DNA from: Pseudoduganella albidiflava
GTDB taxonomy: Bacteria > Pseudomonadota > Gammaproteobacteria > Burkholderiales > Burkholderiaceae_D
Direction: 5' to 3'
NCBI RefSeq assembly: GCF_004322755.1
Contig: NZ_CP036401.1
Span: 1,736,001 to 1,800,000 of the forward strand
Length of the DNA stretch: 64,000 nucleotides
Positions 1 through 11,875 of the stretch are shown here, piece by piece. The translations under genes and the position numbers were made by a program. The notes below the pieces were generated by a model, which saw nothing but the letters and a program-made list of their open reading frames with translations, made no database searches and was not told the DNA's origin. Positions within the stretch are counted from its first letter, which is position 1; each line of letters opens with the position of its first letter.

Positions 1-597
1 GTTGCCATGTACGACGGCGAAGACACCGAACACTTCGCCTGCCTGATCGACCAGCAAGTCATGTGCGGTACGTTCGGAGGGGCCAGCAAGCTGCCTGTCG
101 GGAAGAAGGTTAGGGCGGTGGTCTCCAAACATGACGACGTGCTGGTCGCGCGCGGCATCCTCAGCGAGGACACTGGCCTGGTGTGGGTGTCTCATGCATG
201 GGGCAGCAAAGCCGAGCAAAAGGCCAACTGGAAGATCGCCTTATGGTGCTTCTGCTTCGCCATGCTGTGCCTGGGCGTCTGCACGTTCGTGCTTGGCATC
301 GACACCGGGATGAGCCCGTCGGAGACCCTGGGATGGGGAGCAGTGGTAGCGGGCGTTCTTTGTGTTGGCGTTGCGTTGTCGATGGGGGGCACCATGAATG
401 CGCTGGCCGACCCGGCCACGGATATCTTCCGCAAACTGGGCTTTGCCGATCCGGAGCACGTGAACCTGAACCGCTACCAATATGGCATCGTCCATATCCA
501 CGAACTGGTGCAAAATCCGCAATCGCGCGCCAACCATGGGAATGTCCATTGCTACAAGAAGGCGATCGAGGATGGCAAGCTCAAGCTGACTCACTAG
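1..597 (+). CDS. Tandem paralog family membrane protein, copy 1 (5' end outside window)
   Basis: The frame is open from base 1 and the first codons match the middle of the complete copies downstream (Val-Ala-Met-Tyr-Asp-Gly-Glu-Asp-Thr-Glu), so the true start lies left of the window. 198 residues are visible. They hold the conserved core ending in GGASKLPVG, two predicted membrane helices (around WCFCFAMLCLGVCTFVLGI and WGAVVAGVLCVGVALS) and the conserved C-terminus with LGFADPEHVNL and KKAIEDGKLKL. Function unknown. From memory, similar Burkholderiales proteins are sometimes named putative type VI secretion effector; nothing here confirms that and no T6SS gene is in the window. First of six tandem copies. 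Confidence 0.8.
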   Translation, partial: VAMYDGEDTEHFACLIDQQVMCGTFGGASKLPVGKKVRAVVSKHDDVLVARGILSEDTGLVWVSHAWGSKAEQKANWKIALWCFCFAMLCLGVCTFVLGIDTGMSPSETLGWGAVVAGVLCVGVALSMGGTMNALADPATDIFRKLGFADPEHVNLNRYQYGIVHIHELVQNPQSRANHGNVHCYKKAIEDGKLKLTH

Positions 598-709
598 CCT
601 GATTTCTTCACCCGTCGGTTCGCGAGACGATGCGTTGGATTCGTCCCGTGAAAAACGAGACACGGACCTTGGCTCAAGCTGATCCGCAGATTTTGGTGGA
701 AAGCTACGA

Positions 710-1498
710 ATGATGAGAGATCCTCTTGCCACGCCTGCCAGCGAAACCTTCGTCATCGAAGGCGTTCTCGCCGATCTGCGCGTCGCCCTCGGCAGAGAGA
801 ATCTGCTCGCGCAGATCAGCCCGCATTACCGGGCTGGCAGCGCGGCAGCCGGACTTGGTACCGCGCTGGCGGGATTCCATGGACAAGTCGCGGCAGCCGC
901 GTCTGTCGCCATGTACGACGGCGAAGATACGGAGAACTTCGCATGCCTGATCGGCGAGGAAGTCATGTGTGGCACGTTCGGCGGCGCCAGCAAGCTGCCG
1001 GTCGGTAAGCAGGTGAAGGCCGTGGTATCGAAGCGTGGAGATGTACTCGTTGCGCACGGGATTCTCAGTGAGGACACAGGTCTGGTCTGGGTCGGCCACG
1101 CCTGGGGCAGCAAAGCCGAGCGCATGGCCAACCTCAAGCTTGCTTTTTGGTGCTTCTGCTTTGTCGTGCTTTGTATCACCGGCTTTACGTTCTTTCTTAA
1201 TGTCTATCCCGGACTGAGCGAGCTTGAAACCATCGCTCTGGGAGCGGTTGCGGCAGCTGTGCTGTGCTTTGGCAACGCGTTATGGTCCAGTAGCACCATG
1301 AATGCGCTGGCTGATCCCGCGACTGATGTCTTCCGGAAACTAGGTTTCGCCGATCCTGAGCGTGTGAACTTGAACAGCTACCAATACGGCATCGTGCATC
1401 GCTTTAAAGTAATACATAGCCCGGATATGCGCGCCAACTATGCCAATATCCATTGTTATAAAAAGGCAATTGAAGATGGGAAGCTGAAGCTTGCGTAG
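710..1498 (+). CDS. Tandem paralog family membrane protein, copy 2
   Basis: 262 residues, full length for the family. Soluble N-terminal part with FVIEGVLADLRVALGRENLL (about residues 14-33), conserved core MYDGEDTENFACLIG (about 68-82) and GGASKLPVGK, two predicted membrane helices at about 143-164 and 172-192 joined by a short loop, then a C-terminal region with TMNALADPATDVFRKLGFAD and KKAIEDGKLKL. A purine-rich GGTGGAAAG precedes the ATGATG start. Closest to copy 4, with long stretches of near-identical DNA in the first 250 bases. Function unknown; the layout suggests an inner-membrane protein with domains on one side of the membrane. Confidence 0.85.
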   Translation: MMRDPLATPASETFVIEGVLADLRVALGRENLLAQISPHYRAGSAAAGLGTALAGFHGQVAAAASVAMYDGEDTENFACLIGEEVMCGTFGGASKLPVGKQVKAVVSKRGDVLVAHGILSEDTGLVWVGHAWGSKAERMANLKLAFWCFCFVVLCITGFTFFLNVYPGLSELETIALGAVAAAVLCFGNALWSSSTMNALADPATDVFRKLGFADPERVNLNSYQYGIVHRFKVIHSPDMRANYANIHCYKKAIEDGKLKLA

Positions 1499-1650
1499 CA
1501 GGTCTGATTCGTGTGCCCGTTGGTTCGATTAATCATCCGCGAATTTTTCAGCGGGTCTGCTCAGTTGGCGGATTTTCGAAGTGCCAGCCGCACCAACGAA
1601 ACAGGTATAGAACCCAAGGAATGTGTAGGGCGACGAGGGTGGAACGAAAC

Positions 1651-2439
1651 GTGTTTCAAATTGAGGCGCATAAGGAAGATAGCAAATTATTTATCGTGGA
1701 AGGTGTAATTTCAGACCTTCACTTTTCGATTGGAAAAGAAAATCTGTTACAAAAGGTCTCCAGCAACTACAAAGCGCAAAGTGTGGTAACAGGGCTCGGC
1801 GCTTCTCTGGGTGATCTGTACGGTCAAGTTGCCGGCGCTGCATCGCTGGTCATGTACGACGGCGACGATACCGAAAACTTCCTTTGCCTCTTCAATGATC
1901 ACGTGATGTGTGGGACATTTGGTGGCGCTAGTAAATTGCCGGTTGGTAAGGTGGTCAAGGCAGTTGTGGAGAAGCGGGATGACTTGTGGGTGGCGCGAGC
2001 AATCATGTACGAAAGCGATGGCCTGCTATGGATTACTTACCCATTGGGCTGTAAAGCTGAGCGGAATGCCAACCTTAAAATTACATGGTGGGGGTTCTGG
2101 TTCCAGTTCCTGTGCATGTTTATCGTCGGATGGGCAGTTGCTGGCTTTGGGACAGAGAAATTTTGGGAACTGATGACGATCAGCTTTTTCGGCATGGGTC
2201 TGATCTTGCTTGTCATGGTACTTTGGAATAGCTCGACAATGAATGCGCTTGCCCATCCAGCAACGCAGATTTTTAGCGAGCTGGGTTTTGCTAATCCAGA
2301 AAGTGTGAATCTGAACCGCTACCGATATTCTACTGCGCACGATGAGCTTTTGCTTCCTGGTGATGCGGAAGCTAATCACTCCAATATTTACAGTTTTGGG
2401 GCGGCAATGAAGGATGGCAAATTGAAGTTTCGGACCTAA
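1651..2439 (+). CDS. Tandem paralog family membrane protein, copy 3
   Basis: The frame is open further upstream (to about 1513), but a GTG at 1651 preceded by GTGGA gives 262 residues, exactly the length of copies 2 and 4, and aligns their N-termini (FIVEGVISDLHFSIGKENLL). Same plan: conserved MYDGDDTENFLCL core, GGASKLPVGK, two predicted membrane helices, C-terminal LGFANPESVNLNRYRY. It is the most diverged and most AT-rich of copies 1-4, so it is not a recent duplicate. Function unknown. An alternative ATG at 1621 would add 10 residues. Confidence 0.75.
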   Translation: MFQIEAHKEDSKLFIVEGVISDLHFSIGKENLLQKVSSNYKAQSVVTGLGASLGDLYGQVAGAASLVMYDGDDTENFLCLFNDHVMCGTFGGASKLPVGKVVKAVVEKRDDLWVARAIMYESDGLLWITYPLGCKAERNANLKITWWGFWFQFLCMFIVGWAVAGFGTEKFWELMTISFFGMGLILLVMVLWNSSTMNALAHPATQIFSELGFANPESVNLNRYRYSTAHDELLLPGDAEANHSNIYSFGAAMKDGKLKFRT

Positions 2440-2536
2440 CCTTTATTCTCTGAGCCTGAAACCGGGACACGAGAATTGTATGGCTAGAGTTCTCTAATGC
2501 CGTTGCGCTCTCATCTGTTACAACGTCCGGCGAGTC

Positions 2537-3325
2537 ATGGAAAATCCTGTATCTGCACCTGCCAGTGACACGTATGTCATCGAAGGAGTTCTCACCGATC
2601 TGCACGTCGCCCTCGGCAGGGAGAATCTGCTTGCGCAGATCAACCCGCATTACCGGGCTGGCAGCGCGGCGGCGGGACTGGGTACCGCGGTGGGGGAATT
2701 CCATGGACAAGTCGCGGCAGCCGCGTCTGTCGCCATGTACGACGGCGAAGACACGGAGAATTTCGCATGCCTGATTGGCCAGCAGGTCATGTGCGGCACA
2801 TTCGGTGGCGCCAGCAAACTTCCAGTAGACAAGAAGGTCAAGGCGGTTGTTTCCAGGGACGGCGACGTGCTGATTGCGCACGGCATTCTCAGCGAGGATA
2901 TGGGCTTGGTCTGGGTGCGTCATGCATGGGGCAGCAAAGCCGAACGCAAGGCCAATTTGAAGATGGCTTGGGGGGCCTTTGGCTTCGCCATGATCTGCGA
3001 GGCAGCCTGTATATATTTCTTCGGTGTGAATCCTTGGATGAGCGAACTTGAAACCTTGGCATTGGGTGCGGTTATAGCAGGCGTGCTTTGTTTCGGCAAC
3101 GCGTTATGGTCCAGTGGGACCATGAACGCTCTGGCAAACCCTGCGACTGACGTTTTCCGAAAGCTGGGGTTTGCTGATCCAGAATGTATCAACCTGAGCA
3201 GCTACCAATACGGCATTGTAAACTTCAACGAAGTAGCGAACAGTTCTGAATCAAGTGCAAACTATTCCAATATCCACTGCTATAAGAAGGCCATCGAGGA
3301 TGGCAAGCTTGAGCTTGCCCGCTGA
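2537..3325 (+). CDS. Tandem paralog family membrane protein, copy 4
   Basis: 262 residues, same architecture as copy 2 and very similar to it at DNA level over the N-terminal half, pointing to recent duplication or gene conversion. Conserved core MYDGEDTENFACLIG, GGASKLPV, two predicted membrane helices in the second half, then LGFADPECINLSSYQYG and a Lys/Glu-rich end. ATG start preceded by GGCGAG. Function unknown. Confidence 0.85.
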   Translation: MENPVSAPASDTYVIEGVLTDLHVALGRENLLAQINPHYRAGSAAAGLGTAVGEFHGQVAAAASVAMYDGEDTENFACLIGQQVMCGTFGGASKLPVDKKVKAVVSRDGDVLIAHGILSEDMGLVWVRHAWGSKAERKANLKMAWGAFGFAMICEAACIYFFGVNPWMSELETLALGAVIAGVLCFGNALWSSGTMNALANPATDVFRKLGFADPECINLSSYQYGIVNFNEVANSSESSANYSNIHCYKKAIEDGKLELAR

Positions 3326-3484
3326 TCGTGGCCGCAACGATCCAATGAACATGAACTGCCAGCGTCATCACTTCCATAAATAGTGAAAACCGAACTGCCC
3401 GATAACGAAACCCGTGTGATCGAAGGTATCGTCACGGACCTGCTTGTAGCAAGCGAATGGGACGATTTGCTCGACAAGATCGAG
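3324..3484 (+). repeat. Direct repeat, copy A (spacer and 5' end of paralog 5)
   Basis: About 160 bases from the stop of copy 4 through the first 100 coding bases of copy 5 recur at 4158-4318 with only two mismatches seen, both in the spacer just before the GTG. The identity includes non-coding spacer, so it reflects recent duplication or conversion rather than protein constraint. Confidence 0.9.
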
Positions 3485-4159
3485 AAGCATTGCAAGGCCA
3501 GCTCGGCGGCGGTCGGGGCAGAGGCATCCCCTGCCAGATCACATGGCCAGGTTCATGCATCGCCGCACATGATCTCTTTCGGCGAGTACGACGAATATTT
3601 CGTTTGCCTGGTTGGCCAGCAGCCCATGTGGGGTGGAATCAGTGGTGCCAGAAGACTGCCGGTTGGCAAAAGAGTCAAGGCAGTGGTCGAGATACATGGG
3701 GGTGTCTTCATCGCGCGGGGCATGATCAGCGAAGAGGCAGGTCTGGCGTGGTTGCGCTGCGCCCAGGGGAGTGAAGCCAATCGCAGAGTATCCTACAAGA
3801 TGTCGTGGTGGTTTTTCTGCCTCATGATGTTGTTCGCGCTTCCCTTCACACTCCTGCCGCCTCAGCCGGGATTAAGCCGGCTCGAACTTATGAGCTGGAT
3901 CGCGGGCGCGATTGGCGCCACGTGTTTTTGGCTGGCGAGGATGTGCATTCAAAACTGGCGTGGGCTGGCCGACGAGGTCACCGAGATTCTCCGCATATTC
4001 GGCTTTGCTGATCCGGAACGGGTAGACCTTGGCCACTACAGTTACACTTCGGTGCATGGGTATCTCGGGAGCCCTGTCACGGACATTTACGGGAATTTGA
4101 ACGATGTCTACTGCTACAAGCAGGCTATCGAAGATGGAAAACTGAAGTTTGCGCGCTGA
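3383..4159 (+). CDS. Tandem paralog family membrane protein, copy 5 (subgroup B)
   Basis: 258 residues from a GTG start. Copies 5 and 6 form a second subgroup: the N-terminus reads RVIEGIVTDLLVASEWDDLL and the core glycine stretch is [11 protein letters not shown] instead of FGGASKLPVG. Two predicted membrane helices (around WWFFCLMMLFALPFTLL and WIAGAIGATCFWLA) are followed by the family C-terminus (FGFADPERVDLGHY, KQAIEDGKLKF). No clear ribosome binding site precedes the GTG; the start rests on alignment with the other copies. The upstream spacer and first 100 coding bases are almost identical to those of copy 6. Confidence 0.8.
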   Translation: MKTELPDNETRVIEGIVTDLLVASEWDDLLDKIEKHCKASSAAVGAEASPARSHGQVHASPHMISFGEYDEYFVCLVGQQPMWGGISGARRLPVGKRVKAVVEIHGGVFIARGMISEEAGLAWLRCAQGSEANRRVSYKMSWWFFCLMMLFALPFTLLPPQPGLSRLELMSWIAGAIGATCFWLARMCIQNWRGLADEVTEILRIFGFADPERVDLGHYSYTSVHGYLGSPVTDIYGNLNDVYCYKQAIEDGKLKFAR

Positions 4160-4318
4160 TCGTGGCCGCAACGATCCAATGAACATGAACTGCCAGCGTC
4201 ATCACATCCATAAACAGTGAAAACCGAACTGCCCGATAACGAAACCCGTGTGATCGAAGGTATCGTCACGGACCTGCTTGTAGCAAGCGAATGGGACGAT
4301 TTGCTCGACAAGATCAGC
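4158..4318 (+). repeat. Direct repeat, copy B (spacer and 5' end of paralog 6)
   Basis: Second copy of the roughly 160-base direct repeat at 3324-3484. The two genes diverge abruptly downstream, giving a mosaic pattern. Confidence 0.9.
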
Positions 4319-5008
4319 AAGCATTGCCGGGTCGGTACGGCGGTAGCCGGCGGCGATGCGATGCAGGCCGGATCGTATGGCCGGATTCCCCCTTCGCCGG
4401 GCATCATGGGATGCGGCGAATACGACGATTACTTTGTCTGCCTGGTGGGCCAGCAAGTGCTGTGGGGGGGAATCAGCGGTGCCAATAAACTGCCGGTCGG
4501 TAAAAAGATCAAGGCCGTGGTCGAGCAGCACGGCGATGTACTGGTCGCGCGCGGCATGATCAGCGAAGACACGGGCCTGGCATGGCTGCGCCACGTACGT
4601 GGCGGCACAGCCGAACGAAGGAACAATTTCAAGGTTGCCTGGTGGTGGTTCTGCTGCGCCATGGTCTTCGAGATTCCGTTCGTGCTCCTGCAGGACGTGG
4701 ATTTCGGAATCGGAAAGCTCCGCGTGCTGGGCTGGGGGACGCTAGCGACGGGAGCGCCGTGTTTATGGTTCGCGATATGGGACAGTATCAACTTGAATGG
4801 CGTCGCCGATGAGACCACTGAAATCCTGCGCCAGTTGGGTTTTGCCGATCCGGAGCACGTGAACCTCGGTGGCTACCTCTACAAATACCGGAATTTTCAT
4901 GAAGTAATGCACGGCGTCGAACAGTTCTGCAACCTGAACGATGTCCACTGCTACCAGCAAGCCGTGAAGGATGGCAAGCTGAAGCTGGCGGATCCGGCGG
5001 AGCGTTGA
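4217..5008 (+). CDS. Tandem paralog family membrane protein, copy 6 (subgroup B)
   Basis: 263 residues from GTG, the last copy of the array. Begins with the same KTELPDNETRVIEGIVTDLL as copy 5 and then diverges. Core ISGANKLPVGKK, two predicted membrane helices (around WWWFCCAMVFEIPFVLL and LGWGTLATGAPCLWFAIW), C-terminal LGFADPEHVNLGGYLY. Function unknown. No shared promoter or terminator is visible between the copies; the spacers are 57 to about 150 bases. Confidence 0.8.
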   Translation: MKTELPDNETRVIEGIVTDLLVASEWDDLLDKISKHCRVGTAVAGGDAMQAGSYGRIPPSPGIMGCGEYDDYFVCLVGQQVLWGGISGANKLPVGKKIKAVVEQHGDVLVARGMISEDTGLAWLRHVRGGTAERRNNFKVAWWWFCCAMVFEIPFVLLQDVDFGIGKLRVLGWGTLATGAPCLWFAIWDSINLNGVADETTEILRQLGFADPEHVNLGGYLYKYRNFHEVMHGVEQFCNLNDVHCYQQAVKDGKLKLADPAER

Positions 5009-5127
5009 TCGACCATCGACTCAGCCAATCTCCCCGATGACACCGCACCGGCGCCCGGGCAGGCCGCGCGGACGACCTGGCCGAGGTGGCTCGACAATAA
5101 CGCAGCGGACACCATGGCCACATAAAA

Positions 5128-5165
5128 CAAAAAGCCTTCGATTCGCGAACGAATCAAAGGCTTTT
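5128..5165 (-). terminator. Rho-independent terminator of tRNA-fMet
   Basis: Read on the minus strand, AAAAGCCTTTGATTCG pairs with CGAATCGAAGGCTTTT around a short loop and runs into T residues, just after the CCA end of the tRNA. Confidence 0.85.
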
Positions 5166-5173
5166 CTGAATTC

Positions 5174-5250
5174 TGGTTGCGGGGACAGGATTTGAACCTG
5201 TGACCTTCGGGTTATGAGCCCGACGAGCTGCCAGACTGCTCCACCCCGCG
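5174..5250 (-). tRNA. Initiator tRNA-fMet (anticodon CAT)
   Basis: 77 nt including encoded CCA. Minus-strand sequence begins CGCGGGGTGGAGCAG and ends CCCCGCAACCA. The anticodon arm has three consecutive G-C pairs (GGG-CTCATAA-CCC) and the acceptor stem has the C1-A72 mismatch; both are hallmarks of the initiator rather than the elongator tRNA-Met. It stands alone with its own promoter and terminator. Confidence 0.97.
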
Positions 5251-5262
5251 TCTGAGGCAAGA

Positions 5263-5291
5263 ATTATATACCTTCACTTCCCATTGTGCAA
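5263..5291 (-). promoter_or_regulatory. Sigma-70 promoter of tRNA-fMet
   Basis: On the minus strand, -35 TTGCAC (5286-5291), a 17-base spacer and a perfect -10 TATAAT (5263-5268), 12 bases before the tRNA 5' end. Confidence 0.8.
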
Positions 5292-5395
5292 GGCACCTTT
5301 TACGATGCCGGAACAGCCAGGCCAGGAATGCGATTATTGCAAGGAAACGGGGCAGTACCGCGCTCCGGCAGTCGCCAATAGTTCGGAACGCAACT

Positions 5396-5434
5396 GTTGC
5401 TAAAATTCGGGGACTGTCCCCGAATTTTAGCAAC
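5396..5434. repeat. Perfect 19-bp inverted repeat (REP-like)
   Basis: Left arm 5396-5414 (GTTGCTAAAATTCGGGGAC) and right arm 5416-5434 are exact reverse complements around a single T. The core GGGGAC/GTCCCC resembles the element at 29853-29889. It lies between tRNA-fMet and the 3' end of the methyltransferase gene and could act as a hairpin at the end of that gene. The rest of the 5009-5497 gap holds only the tRNA unit. Confidence 0.85.
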
Positions 5435-5497
5435 ATCAGTAAAATCAAGCACTTGGCAGCTGGAGAGTGCTGCTGGGCTGGTTGTAAAACAACAGGA

Positions 5498-6640
5498 TCA
5501 GGCAGCCGCCAGCCGCCACAGCGACGTTACCTCGGCCGAGCGGGCGGCATGCAGCGGATCTTCGGCATCGCCGGCCTTCGGGTGCACGGGTTTTACATCT
5601 TGCCGGCCCAGCACGACGAGGCCGGCTGCCGAGATCCACTCGAGCAGCTGCTCACGGGGCCGCAGGCCCAGGTGTTCGGCCAGGTCTGACAGGATCAGCC
5701 AGCCTTCGCCGCCTTCGGTCAGGTGATCCTTCAAGCCGGCCAGGAAACCCTTCAGCATGCGGCTGTCGAGGTCATACAGCGCGTGTTCGATCGACGAGCT
5801 GGGACGTGCCGGCAGCCATGGCGGGTTACAGACGACCAGCGGCGCGCGGCCCGGCGGGAACAGGTCCGCTTCCAGCAGTTCGACCTGCTCGTCCAGTTCG
5901 AGCCTGTGGAGGTTGTCGCGCGCGCAGGAGAGGGCGCGGCGGTCCATGTCGGTGGCGACCACGCGCGGCACGCCGCGCCGCGCCAGCACGGCGCTCAGCA
6001 CGCCGGTACCGGCGCCGATGTCGAAGGCCACCGTGGTCTTCTTCGGCAGCGGGGTTTCCGCCACCAGCTGCACGTATTCGCCGCGCACCGGCGAGAACAC
6101 GCCGTAGTGCGGGTGGATGCGCGCATCGATCGCGGGGATCTCCACGCCCGTCTTGCGCCATTCATGCGCCCCGATCACGCCGAGCAGCTCGCGCAGCGAG
6201 ATCACGAACGCATCCTCGCTACGGCCGTAGGCTTCGTTGCAGGCCAGTTTCACGTCCGGCGCGCGGCGCAGCGGAATCGTGTAGCCGGGTTCGAACGGGA
6301 TCAGCAGCATGGCCAGCGTGCGGGCCCGCTGCGACTGCGCCTGGCGGTGCAGGTGGAAAGCTTCGGTCGGCGTGGCCGGGACCTTGGCGGCCTTGCGTTT
6401 CGGCTTGCCCTGCTTGCCGTCGGCGCGGCGCGCCAGCGCCTGCAGCAGTTGCCGGGCATTCTGGAAGTCGCCGCGCCACAGCAGCGCCGTGCCTTCGCAG
6501 GCCAGGCGGAAGGCGGTATCGGCGTTCAGCGTGTCGTCGGCAACCACCACGCGCTTCGGCGGCGGCATGCCCGCCTCCGAATGCCAGCGGGCGGAACGGT
6601 CGGTTCCTTGTTCGGTCCAGTGGAGGAGGGAGTTGTCCAT
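5498..6640 (-). CDS. Class I SAM-dependent methyltransferase
   Basis: 380 residues from the ATG at 6640; an upstream in-frame TTG at 6658 is less likely. The C-terminal half carries SAM-binding motif I (AFDIGAGTGVLSAVLA), an acidic motif II (ATDMDRRAL) and the NPPW catalytic motif typical of N-methyltransferases acting on glutamine, adenine or guanine (PrmC/RsmC-like fold). The N-terminal about 170 residues are a separate domain with a Lys-rich stretch (KQGKPKRKAAK). Substrate cannot be told from sequence. Single gene, no obvious operon partner. Confidence 0.8.
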   Translation of the reverse strand: MDNSLLHWTEQGTDRSARWHSEAGMPPPKRVVVADDTLNADTAFRLACEGTALLWRGDFQNARQLLQALARRADGKQGKPKRKAAKVPATPTEAFHLHRQAQSQRARTLAMLLIPFEPGYTIPLRRAPDVKLACNEAYGRSEDAFVISLRELLGVIGAHEWRKTGVEIPAIDARIHPHYGVFSPVRGEYVQLVAETPLPKKTTVAFDIGAGTGVLSAVLARRGVPRVVATDMDRRALSCARDNLHRLELDEQVELLEADLFPPGRAPLVVCNPPWLPARPSSSIEHALYDLDSRMLKGFLAGLKDHLTEGGEGWLILSDLAEHLGLRPREQLLEWISAAGLVVLGRQDVKPVHPKAGDAEDPLHAARSAEVTSLWRLAAA

Positions 6641-6730
6641 GTGCGTCCGGTTCTGCAAAGGTGCTGCTGGGTGGTAAACGGCGAAACCGCCTGCACGGCG
6701 GTTTCGGACTGTGGCACCTATTATAGCGGG

Positions 6731-7777
6731 TCAGGCCGCGTCGTCCTTCGGTGGCGTGGTCGAGATGGTCAGCGGGATGTCGCCGGCCGTCTTGACGAGC
6801 GGCACGTCGACAGGGCCGGAGGACGGCGGCGCAGCCGGCAATTCCGTCATGGGCACCTTGATCGGCGCCCGGGTCTTTTGCGTCGCCTGGTCGGCCGCCG
6901 GGCCCTGGGCTGGCAACTCCGTCATGGGTACCTTGATCGGTGCCTGGGTCTTATCCGTGGCCTGGTCGGCCGCCGGGGCTTGAGCCGGCAATTCCGTCAT
7001 GGGTACCTTGATGGGCGACTTGATCTTGTCAGTCGCCTCCGCCGCCGGATCGGGCAGGTAGGCCTTCACGGGCGAGGGCGGGGCATAGGTATCGAGCGAC
7101 TGGGTATTCTTGACGAGCTGCATCAGCCGCATCGACAGGTTGCCCAGCACGTCGCCGTTTTCGCCGTTCTTCACGTCGCCGGAGATGCGCTTGTCCATCA
7201 GCTTGAACAGGTCGCCCAGGCCGCCCGGCCAGTCGATGTCCGGGAAGTCGAACGACGGGAGTGACTTCGCCGGATCCTGTCCGGCCACTTTCTCGTCGGA
7301 CGCGAAACCGGCCGTCATCGACGCCTCGTATTGCACTTCCACTTCGAAATCGTACTTGCTGCCATCGGCCAGCGTGATGGTGCCCTTGCCCATGAAATGG
7401 GAGCTTTCATTCAGGCTGAAGGCGGAAGCCTTGCCGATGCCATTGGCACCCTCGCTGCGCAGCGTGCCGGCCGCCAGCGTCGACGACGTGTCGAGCGCCA
7501 CCGAATCGAAGTCGATCGTCGCGCCTTTCGCGCTGTCGCCCAGCAGTTGCTGGGCAAACTTGCCGAGCAGGTTCTGCGCCAGGTCGATCGTGTTGTTGCC
7601 GAGCGCATCGATGCGCTGCTGCAGGTCGACCGCGCCGGACGACAAGGCGACATTGCTGCTGGCCTTGGTGGCCGCCGGCTGCTGCACGGTGCTGTTGCCG
7701 CGCGCCGGCTGCTGGGTCGAGCCGGACAGGGCGGTGTTCTGGTACTGGCGGGTGCCGAGTGGAGAGAGCGAAGACAT
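6731..7777 (-). CDS. Hypothetical protein with C-terminal 25-residue repeats
   Basis: 348 residues. The N-terminus is Gln/Ser/Thr-rich and low complexity. The middle contains SLNESSHFMGKGTITLADGS and a KYDFEVEVQYEAS strand pattern. The C-terminal third holds three copies of a unit beginning IKVPMTELPA, rich in Pro/Ala/Gln. No signal peptide or membrane helix is seen. AGAGG lies upstream of the ATG. I do not recognise the family; the repeats look like a flexible Pro-rich tail. Confidence 0.65.
   Translation of the reverse strand: MSSLSPLGTRQYQNTALSGSTQQPARGNSTVQQPAATKASSNVALSSGAVDLQQRIDALGNNTIDLAQNLLGKFAQQLLGDSAKGATIDFDSVALDTSSTLAAGTLRSEGANGIGKASAFSLNESSHFMGKGTITLADGSKYDFEVEVQYEASMTAGFASDEKVAGQDPAKSLPSFDFPDIDWPGGLGDLFKLMDKRISGDVKNGENGDVLGNLSMRLMQLVKNTQSLDTYAPPSPVKAYLPDPAAEATDKIKSPIKVPMTELPAQAPAADQATDKTQAPIKVPMTELPAQGPAADQATQKTRAPIKVPMTELPAAPPSSGPVDVPLVKTAGDIPLTISTTPPKDDAA
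6832..7012 (-). repeat. 75-bp coding tandem repeat (two full units and one partial)
   Basis: Each unit encodes 25 residues starting IKVPMTELPA and ending in a Lys-Thr-Gln/Arg-Ala-Pro stretch. Units run from 7012 downward; the third is cut after about 10 residues. Confidence 0.8.
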
Positions 7778-7837
7778 GGCTGGCCTCTTTTTACAATGTC
7801 CCTCTACATCGGCATGCGCGCCGATTACTTGAGGAAA

Positions 7838-8047
7838 TCAGTGGTGGTGGGTCCACAGGCCGTTCGAGGCCAGGTATGCCTGCACGGCATCCGGCTGCCC
7901 GATGGCATGCAGCTTCACTTCGCCGCAGGCGCACACGCCGGAATACGGCGTGATATGCGAGCAGGCGGATACTTTCTGGACGGTGACTTTGACCGCCTTC
8001 GCGCATTTCGCGCACTTGAACGTCAGGGTACGTGGTGCTTTCAACAT
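7838..8047 (-). CDS. Small Cys-rich putative zinc-ribbon protein
   Basis: 69 residues. One CxxC pair near the N-terminus (KCAKC) and a second cluster (CSHITPYSGVCACGE) could form a zinc-ribbon-like site. It ends in three histidines. No strong ribosome binding site is seen, so the start is tentative. Function unknown; no operon partner apparent. Confidence 0.6.
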   Translation of the reverse strand: MLKAPRTLTFKCAKCAKAVKVTVQKVSACSHITPYSGVCACGEVKLHAIGQPDAVQAYLASNGLWTHHH

Positions 8048-8092
8048 GTTTTCAACAACGCCAACAACGGTTTAGGGTAAGGAGCCATTTTA

Positions 8093-11871
<3,779 letters not shown>

Positions 11872-11875
<4 letters not shown>

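Noticed and set aside
1..5008. Type VI secretion cluster
   Set aside because: No VgrG, Hcp, Rhs, TssB/C or toxin gene is seen; the possible effector name of the paralogs is from memory only.
5174..5250. tRNA as integration site of a genomic island
   Set aside because: No integrase and no duplicated tRNA 3' end were found nearby.
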